Below, one piece after another: positions 42,958 through 53,607 of a stretch of DNA of 64,000 nt. Numbering within the stretch: position 1 is the first letter of the stretch; each line of letters begins with the position of its first letter. A program made the position numbers and the translations under genes. Location: assembly GCA_037044905.1 (NCBI GenBank), contig JBAOKB010000167.1:1-64000 (forward strand). Reading direction: 5' to 3'. Origin of the DNA: Hortaea werneckii. Taxonomy: Eukaryota; Ascomycota; Dothideomycetes; Mycosphaerellales; Teratosphaeriaceae. Under the pieces are notes generated by a model that saw nothing but the letters and a program-made list of their open reading frames with translations, was not told the origin of the DNA and ran no database searches.

Positions 42958-45900
42958 GACACGGTCGTGTGGTGGGGGCAGCGCTGAAGAAATTGGATGC
43001 GACACGGCAAGCATCCCTCTCGCATCCCTCGACTCGGCAAATGAAGCCCTTTCCCTTTCGCGTTGTTTGATGCGCGGTCGCGCGGGTCGCACAGATGGGT
43101 TCCCGGTACTCGGCGTCGACACCCCGTCACGCTGCCGCTCTGCCGAGCAGGCGGTGAGGTGGAGGTGGGCAGCGGAACGTGTACTGTACCGCAGCTACAG
43201 TACCTGATGCAGCGAGGGCTGCTGCAGCGGGATGCGCTGAAGTCTGGAGGCGTGGGCGCGCGAGTCGCAGCCAGCAAGCTTTCGCCCGGGCGTCTCGGTC
43301 TCGGAGCGCCAGGTGCGGGCGGTGGTGAGGGCCGATGCGGTGCGATCGTGCAGAAAGGCGATTAAGCTCGCAACGTACCAGGCAACCCTGTCTCGGTCTG
43401 CCGCCGCCAGTGCGTGACCAGGGTCAGGTCAGGTATATAGCACTGGAGCAGTAGTAATAGTGGGAGGAGTGAGTGGAGGTTTGAGCTTCACGCAAGGTCG
43501 ACGACTGCCGCCGCCGCTGACCTCGATCTGATTCGCAAAGGCGACGCTGGCGGGTGATGGATGGCAGATTGCGCCGGGAGTGGCACAAGCTTTGGTGATG
43601 GATGGTCCAAGCGTGATGACGTTCTAAATGTACAAGGTGAGGGACTGCCTGGGCAGGTGGACCTACTGCAACTCCACCAGGATGAAGAGAGAATAACAAC
43701 CCCGGGTGGCAGAAGATAGAACGGTACCCCTTCCTAACAATCAACACCGGTCAGCTCATTGCTCGTTGCTCATTCCGTGATCCCAATCCGCGCAGAGACA
43801 AGTGTTCCGTCTCAGACCAGCACAGCCAGGAATCGCTTGGGCCCAACGTTACACGCCCGTCCAGAATCTCGGCTTCAGACGCAAGGGATCTGCTTCTTCT
43901 TCACGACCCGAGCCAGCGGCTAGGCCCAGAATCGCTTCGGTGAAGCCTCTCCTCGAATCGAGCAGCTTGGTCGCCGTCTGGATGTGTAGATGGAGGCCAA
44001 TGATAACGAGACAACTCTTGTACTCACAAGCCTGAAGAAGCCAAGGCTATAGTTTCACAGCTCCGTGCTGTCGCCTGTGAGCGACCCGAACAGCTCTACA
44101 GTTTGCCTCATTGAAAATGGGTTCGCCACGGGAACGGTAGGCTAGAGCAATGATGCTGCAGTGGACCCTCCGCCTTGCAAAAGTGCTTCCCGCCTGTTAG
44201 GCTGACCTCGTCTTGGTGGTAAATGTGAAATGTGGTGGAGTTCCCGCGGACCGGAGATCTGCATGAGCTGCCCAATAAAGACAACTGTGGTATCCAGAAT
44301 GCAGGATCAAAAGACAGATAATCGCGGAATGCTATGCAAGGCCTGGCGCAAACACAGCGAACGAATGATGCGCTCGACGGAAGAGAGGCAAGGCAAGTTG
44401 CTTAAGTGCCCGTCCTGAGATCTTCGTTCCGCAGGCGCATGATCGGATTACCTGCATAAAGCATCGCAGCTAAGCATCAGGCTCCCAGGCCACTTTACTG
44501 CAATTGCTCAAAGCTTGGAGAGCAGCTGTAGCAGCCGTTGCCTTTGATTTCTCCACTCATATCTACCGTCACATCAATCCGGCGAAGCCCGGGTAAATAC
44601 AGGATGATACCGTGCTTATGGCGTTCTAAGCGATAGTTGCACAGCGACGTGACATACTGCAGACAGAGTAATATATCCTGTGATAGAGACGTTCGAGTAG
44701 ACTTGGTACAAGCGCCGAACTCCGAGCGTCTACAACACCAAGGATATCGCGCGTAGAGCAATCGATTAGCTTAGATGGATTTGATTTCCCTCCACCTTTT
44801 CATAGGTTTGTCTTCAGCGAATATGCCCTAGACGTCGACGCCAGTCCAATTGCTGCGGAGAACGCGTTCTGATTGCATCATCGTCATCTATCATGACTCC
44901 TTCCTGAGCTCCAGCTTCTAATCTCGGCGCAATGGAAAATATCTCAGCGCAAGCCAACCGAGGAACAAGAAGCTCCCTCCCTTGGCTCGGATTCTCTTGA
45001 CTACATACGCCTCTACGCTACGTCAAAGCCGCTCTTACAAGAGATCAAAACCGAATATGGGCGTAGTTGGAAGATTTCGCCCTGACTCGAACAGAAAATA
45101 TATGAGCCATGCGACCGGCAGCAAGCAGCAGCAGAATAAACTGCAGGCAGCCGAAGTGCACTCGTGGGGATGATCTGCACTGTATGTACCCGTGTAGACG
45201 CCGCGCACGCTACAGGAAAGCTGCAAGGCTAGGCCAATCTGAAGCAACCAGCCGCTCATGCATATCCTCTTCATCACCTCGGCTCCGCCACACCACCTGA
45301 CCTTTCCGTCCTAGCAATAAGGTAAGCCTCTTCTCGCATCGCTGCCTAAATCGAGTGGCGATACTGATTCCTCCGCGACAAATCAGGCCATCACAGCCCT
45401 TTTTTTTTTGACTGGATCGCTCACTTCACAATAATATCTTCCGCTTTCTTGCTGACCCGAAAAAGAGCTCACCACCGCATGCGACTATGGGTCCGTGCGT
45501 CAATTCATCCGGATCGCAAGCGTGCGATCCGACAAGAGTGCCATCAACCCCATGATGAGCTACATAGTATGTCTCTAAAGACCCCAGGTTTTACGTAGTC
45601 GCGTCGACACCGTAGTAGCGCGCAAGGAAGCATGCTTCGGACGCCATCGGGAGCGAGTGGCCCGTAGCATGACGCCCGCTCCTCTCTGCTTGGCTAAAAT
45701 CGCATCAGATGAGCACCTGCAGCTAGTAGACGGTCACGAAATCACTGGATGGCAGTGAACGAGCAGCCGGACAGCCTATCACTAGACTCGATTGTCCCCG
45801 ACGTGATCACAAGGGTTTCGGTCTTTTTCGGCGTCGGTTCGTATACCGAATGGTGGCAAACCAAGGATCTCTTTTCGATCCTCTCGTGCAGCTTTTAGAT

Positions 45901-46555
45901 TGGACAAGCTGGTGTGTATAATGGTAGTAGCCTTGTCGATAATTCATGCATGAATGTGCAGTAGGGCTATCGGCCTTCTTATGACTCGATTGGTCTCTTT
46001 CCATGGCCAAGGCATGCCTTAGTATCTTCTGTCTCTTGGGTCATCCCCAATGTGGCTTTGCAGAGTAAGGTCTCGTAGCAAGATCTTCGACCACAACTGA
46101 GTAATTCCTTTGATGCATGGACGTTTGTTGCTTTGTCATGTGGTAGGAGTGATGTTGTAGGCGAATTCTGGCATCGTCATGCATCACCTGCAAACTTTTG
46201 ATCGATTACATGTCTGTCGTTGGTCTGTCTTATCACAGCCACAAAGGGACTTCTTCTCATCTTTGCTGGAGATGTATTTTCTCGTTGTTGGAGAAGCTCC
46301 ATGCTGCACCCATAGCATCAAAGAACACCCAGACGAATGTTATAGGTGCGTAGGTAGTCGTTCAGATTGTCCCATCCAATTTTCGAGTATCATGTCTTCC
46401 TGCCGAATCCGCCCGTATGTACTTGTTGTAGCTATGCTGCAGCATTCTCTGGCATACTCAGCGAGTGCTCGCTTGGCCATAGAAGAGGGCAGGGGGCCAA
46501 AAAAGGAAAGATGTGAGGAAAATTCTCACCAACTTCAAAAAAAAAAAAAAAATGC
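42958..46555. other. Gene-poor stretch of 3.6 kb
   Basis: Upstream of RSC7. Many short frames but none with domain support; a T run lies at 45401-45410 and an A16 tract at 46537-46552. I see no transposon end, no terminal repeat and no protein family. Confidence 0.4.
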
Positions 46556-46617
46556 CAAAAAAATCCGGGATTTGAACCCAGCAGGTACGGAATGATTCTA
46601 TTGTGTGTAATAGAGCG
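46556..46617 (-). other. Second B-box/T-arm-like element downstream of tRNA-Arg
   Basis: On the minus strand CTGGG-TTCAAAT-CCCGG forms a tRNA-like T arm with a good pol III B box (GGTTCAAATCC). There is no matching A box, D arm or acceptor partner. It is followed at once by T7 and then T16, which would stop pol III. It may be the 3' remnant of a tRNA gene. Confidence 0.4.
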
Positions 46618-46751
46618 CATCTCACGCGGGACTCGAACCCGCCTTAATGGTTGTTAGCACAAGTAGAGGTGAGCGCAGGATAGTGGAGATCACGTACAAC
46701 CTCCAGATTTCATTATAGAAGTCTGGCGCGCTACCATTGCGCCAGCAAGAC
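46618..46751 (-). tRNA. tRNA-Arg(UCU), with intron and an extra insert
   Basis: On the minus strand: acceptor GTCTTGC, U8, D stem GCGC with loop AATGGTA, anticodon stem CCAGA/TCTGG, loop CT-TCT-A (anticodon 46719-46717), T arm GCGGG-TTCGAGT-CCCGC, then GTGAGAT pairing with the acceptor through four Watson-Crick and three G-U pairs. A box TGGCGCAATGG and B box GGTTCGAGTCC are excellent. A 7-base intron lies at the usual place after base 37. In addition about 55 bases (46643-46697) separate the variable loop from the T stem; GGTTGT (46701-46696) can pair with ACAACC (46654-46649). The D-arm and anticodon pattern match eukaryotic tRNA-Arg(UCU). Whether the insert is removed is unknown; a decayed gene is possible. 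Confidence 0.6.
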
Positions 46752-47079
46752 CGAATCTTTTTCGTTCCCCGAAGAGACGACAAGTTTTCGCAGTCAGATG
46801 GCCTGGAATGGCAGGGTTCGAGTGGCAAAATTGTATATGTAAAGAGGTAACGCTGGCCGAAGATTCGCCGTCCAGCCGAAGCGACTTTGGCTACGAAGAT
46901 TGAAAGGGGTGGATGCGATGAAAGACACGTTATTAGTTGTACTTGTAGCGATCACTCAATTGTATTGACTTTCGTGAGTATATTGATGTAAATCCGCCAT
47001 AGCTAAGGACCTGCAAATCGAGTCTTCCTTGAACGCCAACGCTATGCAAACTTGAAAAGCACGAAGAAAAATCGTCTCA
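46752..47079. other. Intergenic
   Basis: About 330 bases between the tRNA start and the 3' end of the histone-fold gene. Nothing else recognised. Confidence 0.5.
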
Positions 47080-48102
47080 TCAATCGCTGTCAGGCTCATC
47101 CAGAGCTTCGTCTCGGGATCGAGTCCTTGAGCCTTCGTCGTCATCATCATCAACATCATCGTGATCCTCCATCGTCTCGTCCTGACCGTCGTCATCTTCA
47201 GCTTCATCTTCAACTTCATCCCCGACGTCTTCGTCACCGTCTTCAATCTCCTGCTCGTCGGCGTCTGGCTCGCCGTCCACATCATCAGCATCGTGCAGGC
47301 CATCTGCCTCAGGAGCTACTGCTTGACCGCCTTCACCCTTGAACTTCTTCATAGGCCGCTCTAGGTCTTCAGTCTCCCCATGACCGTTGACGCCGTTGGT
47401 AATCGGTACGTCTTCGCCATCTCGGGAGGCTTCAATGTCGTTCTCAGTCGTGCCTTCACCAGCCTTCTTCTCCTCCTTGACCTTGCGACGGTACGTATTA
47501 CGCTTGTCGCATTGAACGTCATTATATTCTGCAAACCAACCATGTTAGTAGGGGCGCGTAAAAGGGATAAGCACGTATCGTAAGCGATCACCATACTTTT
47601 GAGCTCGGCTTCTAGGCGCGGAAGAAACGCCTCATACTCGGTGTCTTTTAATGCAGCGAGGACATCAGGTGGCATGATAGTCTTCTTGCCACCTGCCTGG
47701 GCGTTGTCATTCGCGCTACACTGTGTCAGCTTGAACAAGGGTGCGAGCAGAGCACGACTTGTAAGTTTCTAGTCGAGACGTCGCGGAGTATTGTACGAAC
47801 GACCTGCGGAAACTTACTGAGATGCGATGAAGTTGACAAAGACTGTAGCGCTCTTATGCAGTGCCAGTAGTGCCTCCTTCTGGATTTGGGTGTTTGCGGG
47901 GAGAACTCCTTTTGAAAGCCGCGCTATCATGGATTTTGGAAGACTCAGATCCTGGGAGCCGTCAGTAGTGGCTTTAGATTCATTTGACTGCGTTACCCAC
48001 TTCCACACTGACGCCGTCTTTGGTGGAGCGGACGGGGGTGCCTTCGCCTCCATCTTCTGCGGCATTCGAAGTGGTCGAGATATTGCTTTTCCGGGGTGCC
48101 AT
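47080..48102 (-). CDS. DPB4: DNA polymerase epsilon histone-fold subunit, DPB4 type
   Basis: Four exons, complement(47080..47528, 47597..47715, 47818..47951, 48001..48102), 267 residues. Introns are short (49, 102 and 68 bases), and each junction restores a family motif: VSVE|DLSLPKS, NFIAS|HANDN and AELK|KYNDV. The histone fold spans about residues 35-125: LPKSMIARLSKGVLP...IQKEALLALHKSATVFVNFIASHAND...KKTIMPPDVLAALKDTEYEAFLPRLEAELK, as in Dpb4/POLE3. A Lys-rich segment follows, then a very acidic C-terminal tail (DDVDDDDDEG), common in fungal Dpb4. It pairs with a Dpb3-type partner in polymerase epsilon, and in yeast Dpb4 also serves the ISW2 chromatin complex. The first donor is GTGGGT, chosen because it alone keeps the frame. 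Confidence 0.9.
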
Positions 48103-50555
48103 TTTAGGACGATGTGCGGTTGAAGTGACCTAAAGTGATTTCGACTGTAAGAGTAAGATCCTGTGGTTTGGAATGCGCGCTCAATATGGTGCGCGGGCGA
48201 AGGTAGAAGGGAAGCCAGAAAGTTCCGACACGTGAGAACGCGAGATGGTCAATGTTCGGGAGGTCGCGCACTTTTCGTGGAATCGCCGCTTTTCCCCTTT
48301 GCACACCCGCCCACTTACTTTCTTTCCACATCACTTACATCTTCAACGTCAACGACACTTTCATACAAGCAAATTCCGCGATGATGTGCCCTACACTAAT
48401 ATAGGGTGAGCGATTTGGGCGAGCACAGCGTACTAGGCCTTTGCAAGTCACCAAAAGCAATCTTTTATTCGACATCTTTAATATTATTGGATCGCAATGC
48501 CACTTTAGAGACGGCTTTCGCGCGTGCCTGGCTGATTCTTCACGTTCAACTCCCAACTGTTGACGCAGGTAGGCAGACATTCAATTTGCCCTTTGCTGTG
48601 TGACCAGCTATTACCTCGCCATGATCCAAGTCTCTTTCAGATCTACCGGGTGATGCTAAGACAATAAGATCCCTTTATAATCGGCCTTTTCTGCTCGGCC
48701 GGGCTCATACTAGGCTTGAAGGACCCATTCATTTCCCGTATAATGCGCTGCAGTGCAGGCGACCACAGATGAACTACTGTCACCTCAAAGAGTTGCGACT
48801 GTTCACATCATTGATCAGCACCACGATACCCGATACCGATGAGTGTCTAGGCTAGAATCATGGCCTCAAATTGAAGACCTGTCGGCCAAGTGTAGGCGCT
48901 GAAAGGTACCTTACACTAGTCACAGCTTGACCGTAAAGGGTCGGAAAAAACAGAAAACAAAATCGTTCTAATGGTGGCACTGCTTCGATCGTCAAGCACG
49001 GCTTGCATTTTGACAGTCCTCTCGCTTTTTGCAGTTTATGCGGATTCACTTTGAAGCCTACATGGCGAGTCTGGAAAGGACATTTCGAAAACTGAAGACT
49101 TTTCAGGTATGCGCAGGGAGTCGAACTTGGCGCCTGGCGAATTGCATCTTGCAACGAGACGAGACCGGCCTGTGACACGAGCCACGGATTCTTACGAGAG
49201 TGGCTCGGACATGACAACTGATTGAGACCACCATGACACGTTAGCAAGATGGGGAGAAGTTCATCACCAAAGCTCCACCCATCCTCTGTTGGCCACAGCT
49301 GGGCAGATGGAGTTGCTACTAGGTCCGTCCTTGCCTTCATATATGCGGAAAGAACAAGCACTCGCATCAAATTGTCCACAAGTCACAAAAGAACTGGCTC
49401 TTCATTGTGCATTGCCAGGGACAAGATCTCCACGAAGTATGGAAGAAAGTCGTTGCTAATCCTTACTTCATCTGGCCGGGTATGAAAGTGTTTCCTGCAC
49501 TGCAAAGGTTCAATATGATTCTCTGACACTACGACATCTACACAGTAGTGTGCAAAACCAAGACTTGTGTGGCTCCTCAAGCCCTTTCAAAGCCAATGGG
49601 CACAACGGTCTGTCCTGCCTAGGCGCACCTTCGCTGCGCACAAGCACGATCACCAAGATGCACAGCGAGCAACGAGACAATTGGGAGGCTTGGCTTCTGG
49701 AACAGCTACACGCCCTTTGTATCATCATGAAAACGACAAGACATTGATACTCAAAACCAGAAGCAACCACTTGGCTGAATCGACTCGCCGCGGAATCCTC
49801 AACTCAATATCAAGCCCCGGAGAAAAACGATTCTGACGTAGACAAATGGCCATCCTTCCAACCGCTTCGCTCCCGAACTCAAAAAGATCTGCGTCTTATA
49901 AGACCAGGGCTACACGACAATACTTGCTAGATCCGGCAAATCGAAACCTCGAGCTGCACGAGCATTCTGCATCTACATGGTAGCAAGCGGCGGTGTGATG
50001 ACGAACTACCTAGCATTAGACTGCCGAGAATTCAGCATATGCAAAGCTGGAGGACTCCATGGTCAAAAAAGAGTCTGCTCCATGTTGGCGATGGCGACGG
50101 CGACGGCGAACGCCGGTAAAACGCAGGTACGCTTATCAGGGTCCTTTTTCTCTCTTGGCTCTCCGGGGATTAGCGTCAGTGGAGAGTTGCGCTATGAGGT
50201 CGGAGACCCTTGTCCGGATGGCGGATTTCCTAAAGCACGAACCGCCTCGGGACTCTCTTCCAAGCCGTCCCTTCATCAGACCGCCACTGATAGAACCAGG
50301 GTTTGTAATGGGGCAAGGTTTTCATTTCCGTGCACAAGGAAAGTATTTGACCTTTTTCTTCATCCACTTGTTTCTTGTGAGAATAAACGCTGTATCGAAC
50401 ATTTCATCTCTATCTTAAAACACGATCCTGCGAGACTACTAGCTGCTCCTTGTATATGAGCAGATCATCACTGCTGGCCCAAAAGACTACAGAAACAAAT
50501 TAAGAACACCAGAAAACCTACAAACCAAGCACACCCAAGAAAGAATCAGGTCACG
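48103..50555. other. Gene-poor stretch of 2.4 kb
   Basis: Frames of 160-173 codons near 48858-49379 (-) and 49977-50459 (+) show no domain, start context or splice support. No RNA gene recognised. Confidence 0.4.
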
Positions 50556-51437
50556 ATGATAGAAACCCACCAACACCAATCCCCATCCCTACCCAGCAAG
50601 ACGATACCAACACCAAACCCCACCTCCTTCCTCGACCTCCCCGCCGAACTCCGCAACCAAATCTACACCAACATCACACGCCGGCAATTGCCCCGCCGCG
50701 AAGACGACGTCCGCCGCTGCATGGCCCTCCTCTTCGTCTCGCGCCAAGTCCGCGCCGAATTCCTGCCCATGCTCTACGGCGGCAGCGACTTACGGTTCGA
50801 CTTCATCCGGCCCGCACAGGGGTTCGGCAGTTTCGAGAAGTTCGTCGATGGACTAGGCGGCAAACTCCTCTTCGTCCGTCGCATCGCCGTCGATCATTGT
50901 GTCCTCGAGGATATGGACCGGAGGCATCAGAGCGGGATGTTCTTCGCTACGACCACGTTCTCGATGGATGTCGAGGGTCGCGTGCATATCCAGGTTGCGT
51001 CCGAGACCGGTCGGGATCTGTGTTGTTGTTTGGTGAAAGATTGTTTGAGGAATTGGTTGGCAGGGAAGTTTCTTTCCTCTCGTGCGTTGGATGAGGAGGA
51101 CGACAGCAGCTCGCAGGATGAGTTTGAGCCACTCGAGCGCGTACAGTCCCGCGTTACGCGCACGAAACGGAAAGGCGGCGAGGATCTTATTGAGGTGCTG
51201 CTGGATTGGAAGCGGCTCTTCGCCCATGATGTCATGAGCAATGGGCAGTGTTGGGGTTTGAATTGCTATTCTCCCGCGTCTTGTGGAGGGTTTCATCGGG
51301 GAGGTGTGGGTAAGAATGAATGGAAATTGGATGGGCTGGTACGCGGCGTGCCGGTTGTTATTGAGGGTCGTACGAGGACTACGGCACAGTACTTTCAGGA
51401 ACTTTCGGCTGAGGCGGAGGGTCTATGGGTTGGATGA
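50556..51437 (+). CDS. F-box-like fungal protein of unknown function
   Basis: An intronless 293-residue frame starting in CACGATGAT. After a Pro/Thr-rich start, FLDLPAELRNQIYTNI (about residues 25-40) is the short LPxELRxxIY motif of the F-box-related domain abundant in filamentous fungi. MALLFVSRQVRAEFLPMLYG follows, the usual second helix pair with the SRQVR.E segment. The rest is mixed alpha/beta without a recognised motif, with an acidic Ser stretch (DEEDDSSSQDEFEP) near 180-195. Such proteins may bind Skp1, but many of this group are orphans. No targeting signal. Confidence 0.7.
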   Translation: MIETHQHQSPSLPSKTIPTPNPTSFLDLPAELRNQIYTNITRRQLPRREDDVRRCMALLFVSRQVRAEFLPMLYGGSDLRFDFIRPAQGFGSFEKFVDGLGGKLLFVRRIAVDHCVLEDMDRRHQSGMFFATTTFSMDVEGRVHIQVASETGRDLCCCLVKDCLRNWLAGKFLSSRALDEEDDSSSQDEFEPLERVQSRVTRTKRKGGEDLIEVLLDWKRLFAHDVMSNGQCWGLNCYSPASCGGFHRGGVGKNEWKLDGLVRGVPVVIEGRTRTTAQYFQELSAEAEGLWVG

Positions 51438-52350
51438 TAGAGGTATTGGATTCTTGTGAGGTTGTTTTTGGGTGGCATTCGCGTTCAGAGCGACTGATAC
51501 CATTGCATGGGCTCATTCTAGAAGCATAGCAAAGAATTGATAGAGCATAGAGGTGCATATCTAGTACATCATAACAATATTAGTCTTGACACACGAGCGT
51601 GCTCGGTTTGGAGATTCCTAGTTGCCATTGATCCCAGGCGCACTTCTCCAATCCCACAATCCGGCTCTCTACCCTCAACCTGTACCCTAAGCCTTCGGAC
51701 ACAACAAGCAAAAGAAGAATTACGAAATGGACCTACTACTCCTATATTGATTTTTATTCAAATATCCATCCAAAAAAAGAAAAGGAAAACGGGGAACTTA
51801 TTTCATAAATATTCAGCTTTTTGTGCCGCATCATCATCGTCTAAAAAAAAGAAACCAATAAAGCGCGGCGGGTATCATCTGTTGAAGACAAGATGGGGTG
51901 GTCCAGTCCAGGTCAGTTCACAATCCTCAGTTCCGCCCAAAGCCTCGTGCGTTTGTCCTCCCACAACAAGTTTTCGTAGATATCGGTTTTGCCATCCTCT
52001 TCCCTTTTCCCTCATCCGGACTTCAATCCAGTAACTCCTCTCCACTAGCTATGAAAGGAACCAACTCAGACCTCCCGGGCCAAGAAACTTTTTGGGGTGC
52101 GTTTTGTCTAATCCATTCCAATTAACGCCCGGTTTTTTGTAGTGCCCCTTCCCTTCTCTTGATCTCTCAAGTACCAATTTCCGAATTAAATAGCGGCTGG
52201 CTCGGCTATGTTGAAAGAGTCGCTGGCCAGCAGCTTTTTGTTTTCGAGTGTGTGTGTATATGTATGGTCTCCTTTTTCTGAAACACCAGTCCTTCCAAAT
52301 CTCTTCGTCTTACCCTGGCTTATCTCTTTTTATTAAAGGCAGAAACTACC
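51438..52350. other. Intergenic, convergent 3' regions
   Basis: About 900 bases between the F-box-like gene (+) and the ethanolamine kinase gene (-), with A-rich stretches near 51773 and 51843. No gene recognised. Confidence 0.5.
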
Positions 52351-53607
52351 TCATTCCTCCGCCCACCGCTTCTCCCGAATATGCTGTGCCCGCCCTTCTT
52401 TCTCCCTCGACCCGTCCATCTCCTCCTTCCACGCCCAGTACTCGCCTAGTCTGATCTCGGCGTAGGATGCGTAGTCGAAGTCGATCTGGCTGATGGTCGC
52501 CTGGATCAAGGCCCACACGCCCCAGTAGAAGCCCGGCACGCCGCGGAAGGCGTCAACCTGCTGCAGCATCGTGGTCATGTCGTTGTGGAAGTCGATCTCG
52601 ATGGCGAGGTTGTCGGTGTCGTTGATGGAGTGGTATCGGAAGGAGCCGACGTAGCTTTTGAGGAAGTCGAGACGTTGGGAGTGGGTGGGCACGGCCGCGT
52701 GGTTGCAGTCCATGCCGGCCCATTCGGCGAAGTGGTTTGCGATGTCGAAGGCGGCGGGGACGGGCGTGGCGTATTCGTAGTCGATGAAGCTGACTGGACG
52801 TTCTTTACCGTCGCCGTTGGTCTCGGTTCCGGATGGATGTTGTACGATGACATTGCCGCACAGGAGGTCGCAGTGGCCGAAGATGTAGTCCCTCCCATCG
52901 AGCCCGGGCGTTGATCCCAGTCTCTCAGAGAGCCATGTACACTCCTTGCTGAGCTTTGCGTTTCGTTCCCGCTCCTTCTCAGTCGTGTTGGGTAGAGCAT
53001 CTATCCACTGCTGCATGACAGTCCACAGGTTGGGTGCAGGTCTGGTGAGCTTGCCATCTTTAGGCGCGCAATGTTTCTGCTTCAGCTCTTGATCCAGGAT
53101 AGGTGTGTTTGTAAGGGTGGAGATGGGCAGTGCGCCATGCCATTGTCCCAGCCTCTTCGCGACTGCTCGGTAGACTTCCGGCCTGTGCAGGTCTTCCGCA
53201 CTGCATACATCGCCCTGGATGAAGCGGTACATGAGTCCATTGTCGAACCGAGCCAGCAATGGCGGCGCTAGACCCAGTGTCGCTAGCAAGTTGTGTGCTC
53301 TGAGTTCTCGTTCTCGGTCAATGAGTACATCGGTGCCCTTGCCGTACGCGCGGATGAGGACAGCTTCGTCGTCGATCTCCGCCTTGGAAAGGCCCGGCCG
53401 CTGCTTGACGGCTTTGGTCAAAGTGTTTGTGATGCCGTCGGTAAAGCGCTTGAAGACGACAGGGCCCGGGTCGGTCTTCCAGTCCGGGTTCAACGCATGG
53501 ACTAGCTCCAGTGCCGATCGATCTGCGTCGCCATTCTCGAAGGTGAAAGGGATATGCCGCAGTGCGAGCGGACTATCGACGGGAGGGAGGTCGGTAGGTG
53601 AGGACAT
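52351..53607 (-). CDS. EKI1: Ethanolamine kinase (choline/ethanolamine kinase family)
   Basis: An intronless 418-residue frame from the ATG at 53607 (MSSPTDLPP); the frame is open further upstream, but that part lacks family similarity. Key parts: FKRFTDGITNTLTKA (nucleotide loop), VLIRAYGKGTDVLIDRERE, GLAPPLLARFDNGLMYRFIQGD, then the catalytic GHCDLLCGNVI (H.D....N Brenner motif) and metal-binding FIDYEYA, followed by FDIANHFAEWAGMDCN. These match ethanolamine kinases more than choline kinases by the FNGLMY/GD segment, though that split is inference. It phosphorylates ethanolamine with ATP, the first step of the CDP-ethanolamine route to phosphatidylethanolamine in the cytosol. All catalytic residues are present. 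Confidence 0.92.
   Translation of the reverse strand: MSSPTDLPPVDSPLALRHIPFTFENGDADRSALELVHALNPDWKTDPGPVVFKRFTDGITNTLTKAVKQRPGLSKAEIDDEAVLIRAYGKGTDVLIDRERELRAHNLLATLGLAPPLLARFDNGLMYRFIQGDVCSAEDLHRPEVYRAVAKRLGQWHGALPISTLTNTPILDQELKQKHCAPKDGKLTRPAPNLWTVMQQWIDALPNTTEKERERNAKLSKECTWLSERLGSTPGLDGRDYIFGHCDLLCGNVIVQHPSGTETNGDGKERPVSFIDYEYATPVPAAFDIANHFAEWAGMDCNHAAVPTHSQRLDFLKSYVGSFRYHSINDTDNLAIEIDFHNDMTTMLQQVDAFRGVPGFYWGVWALIQATISQIDFDYASYAEIRLGEYWAWKEEMDGSREKEGRAQHIREKRWAEE

Noticed and set aside
49095..49180. A B-box-like AGTTCGACTCC on the minus strand, suggesting a tRNA
   Set aside because: No A box, D arm or acceptor stem could be paired with it.
48858..49379. A 173-codon minus-strand frame
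   Set aside because: No domain, poor composition and no consistent neighbours; could not be supported as a gene.
49977..50459. A 160-codon + strand frame just upstream of the F-box-like gene
   Set aside because: No domain or start context; may be part of the leader of the next gene.
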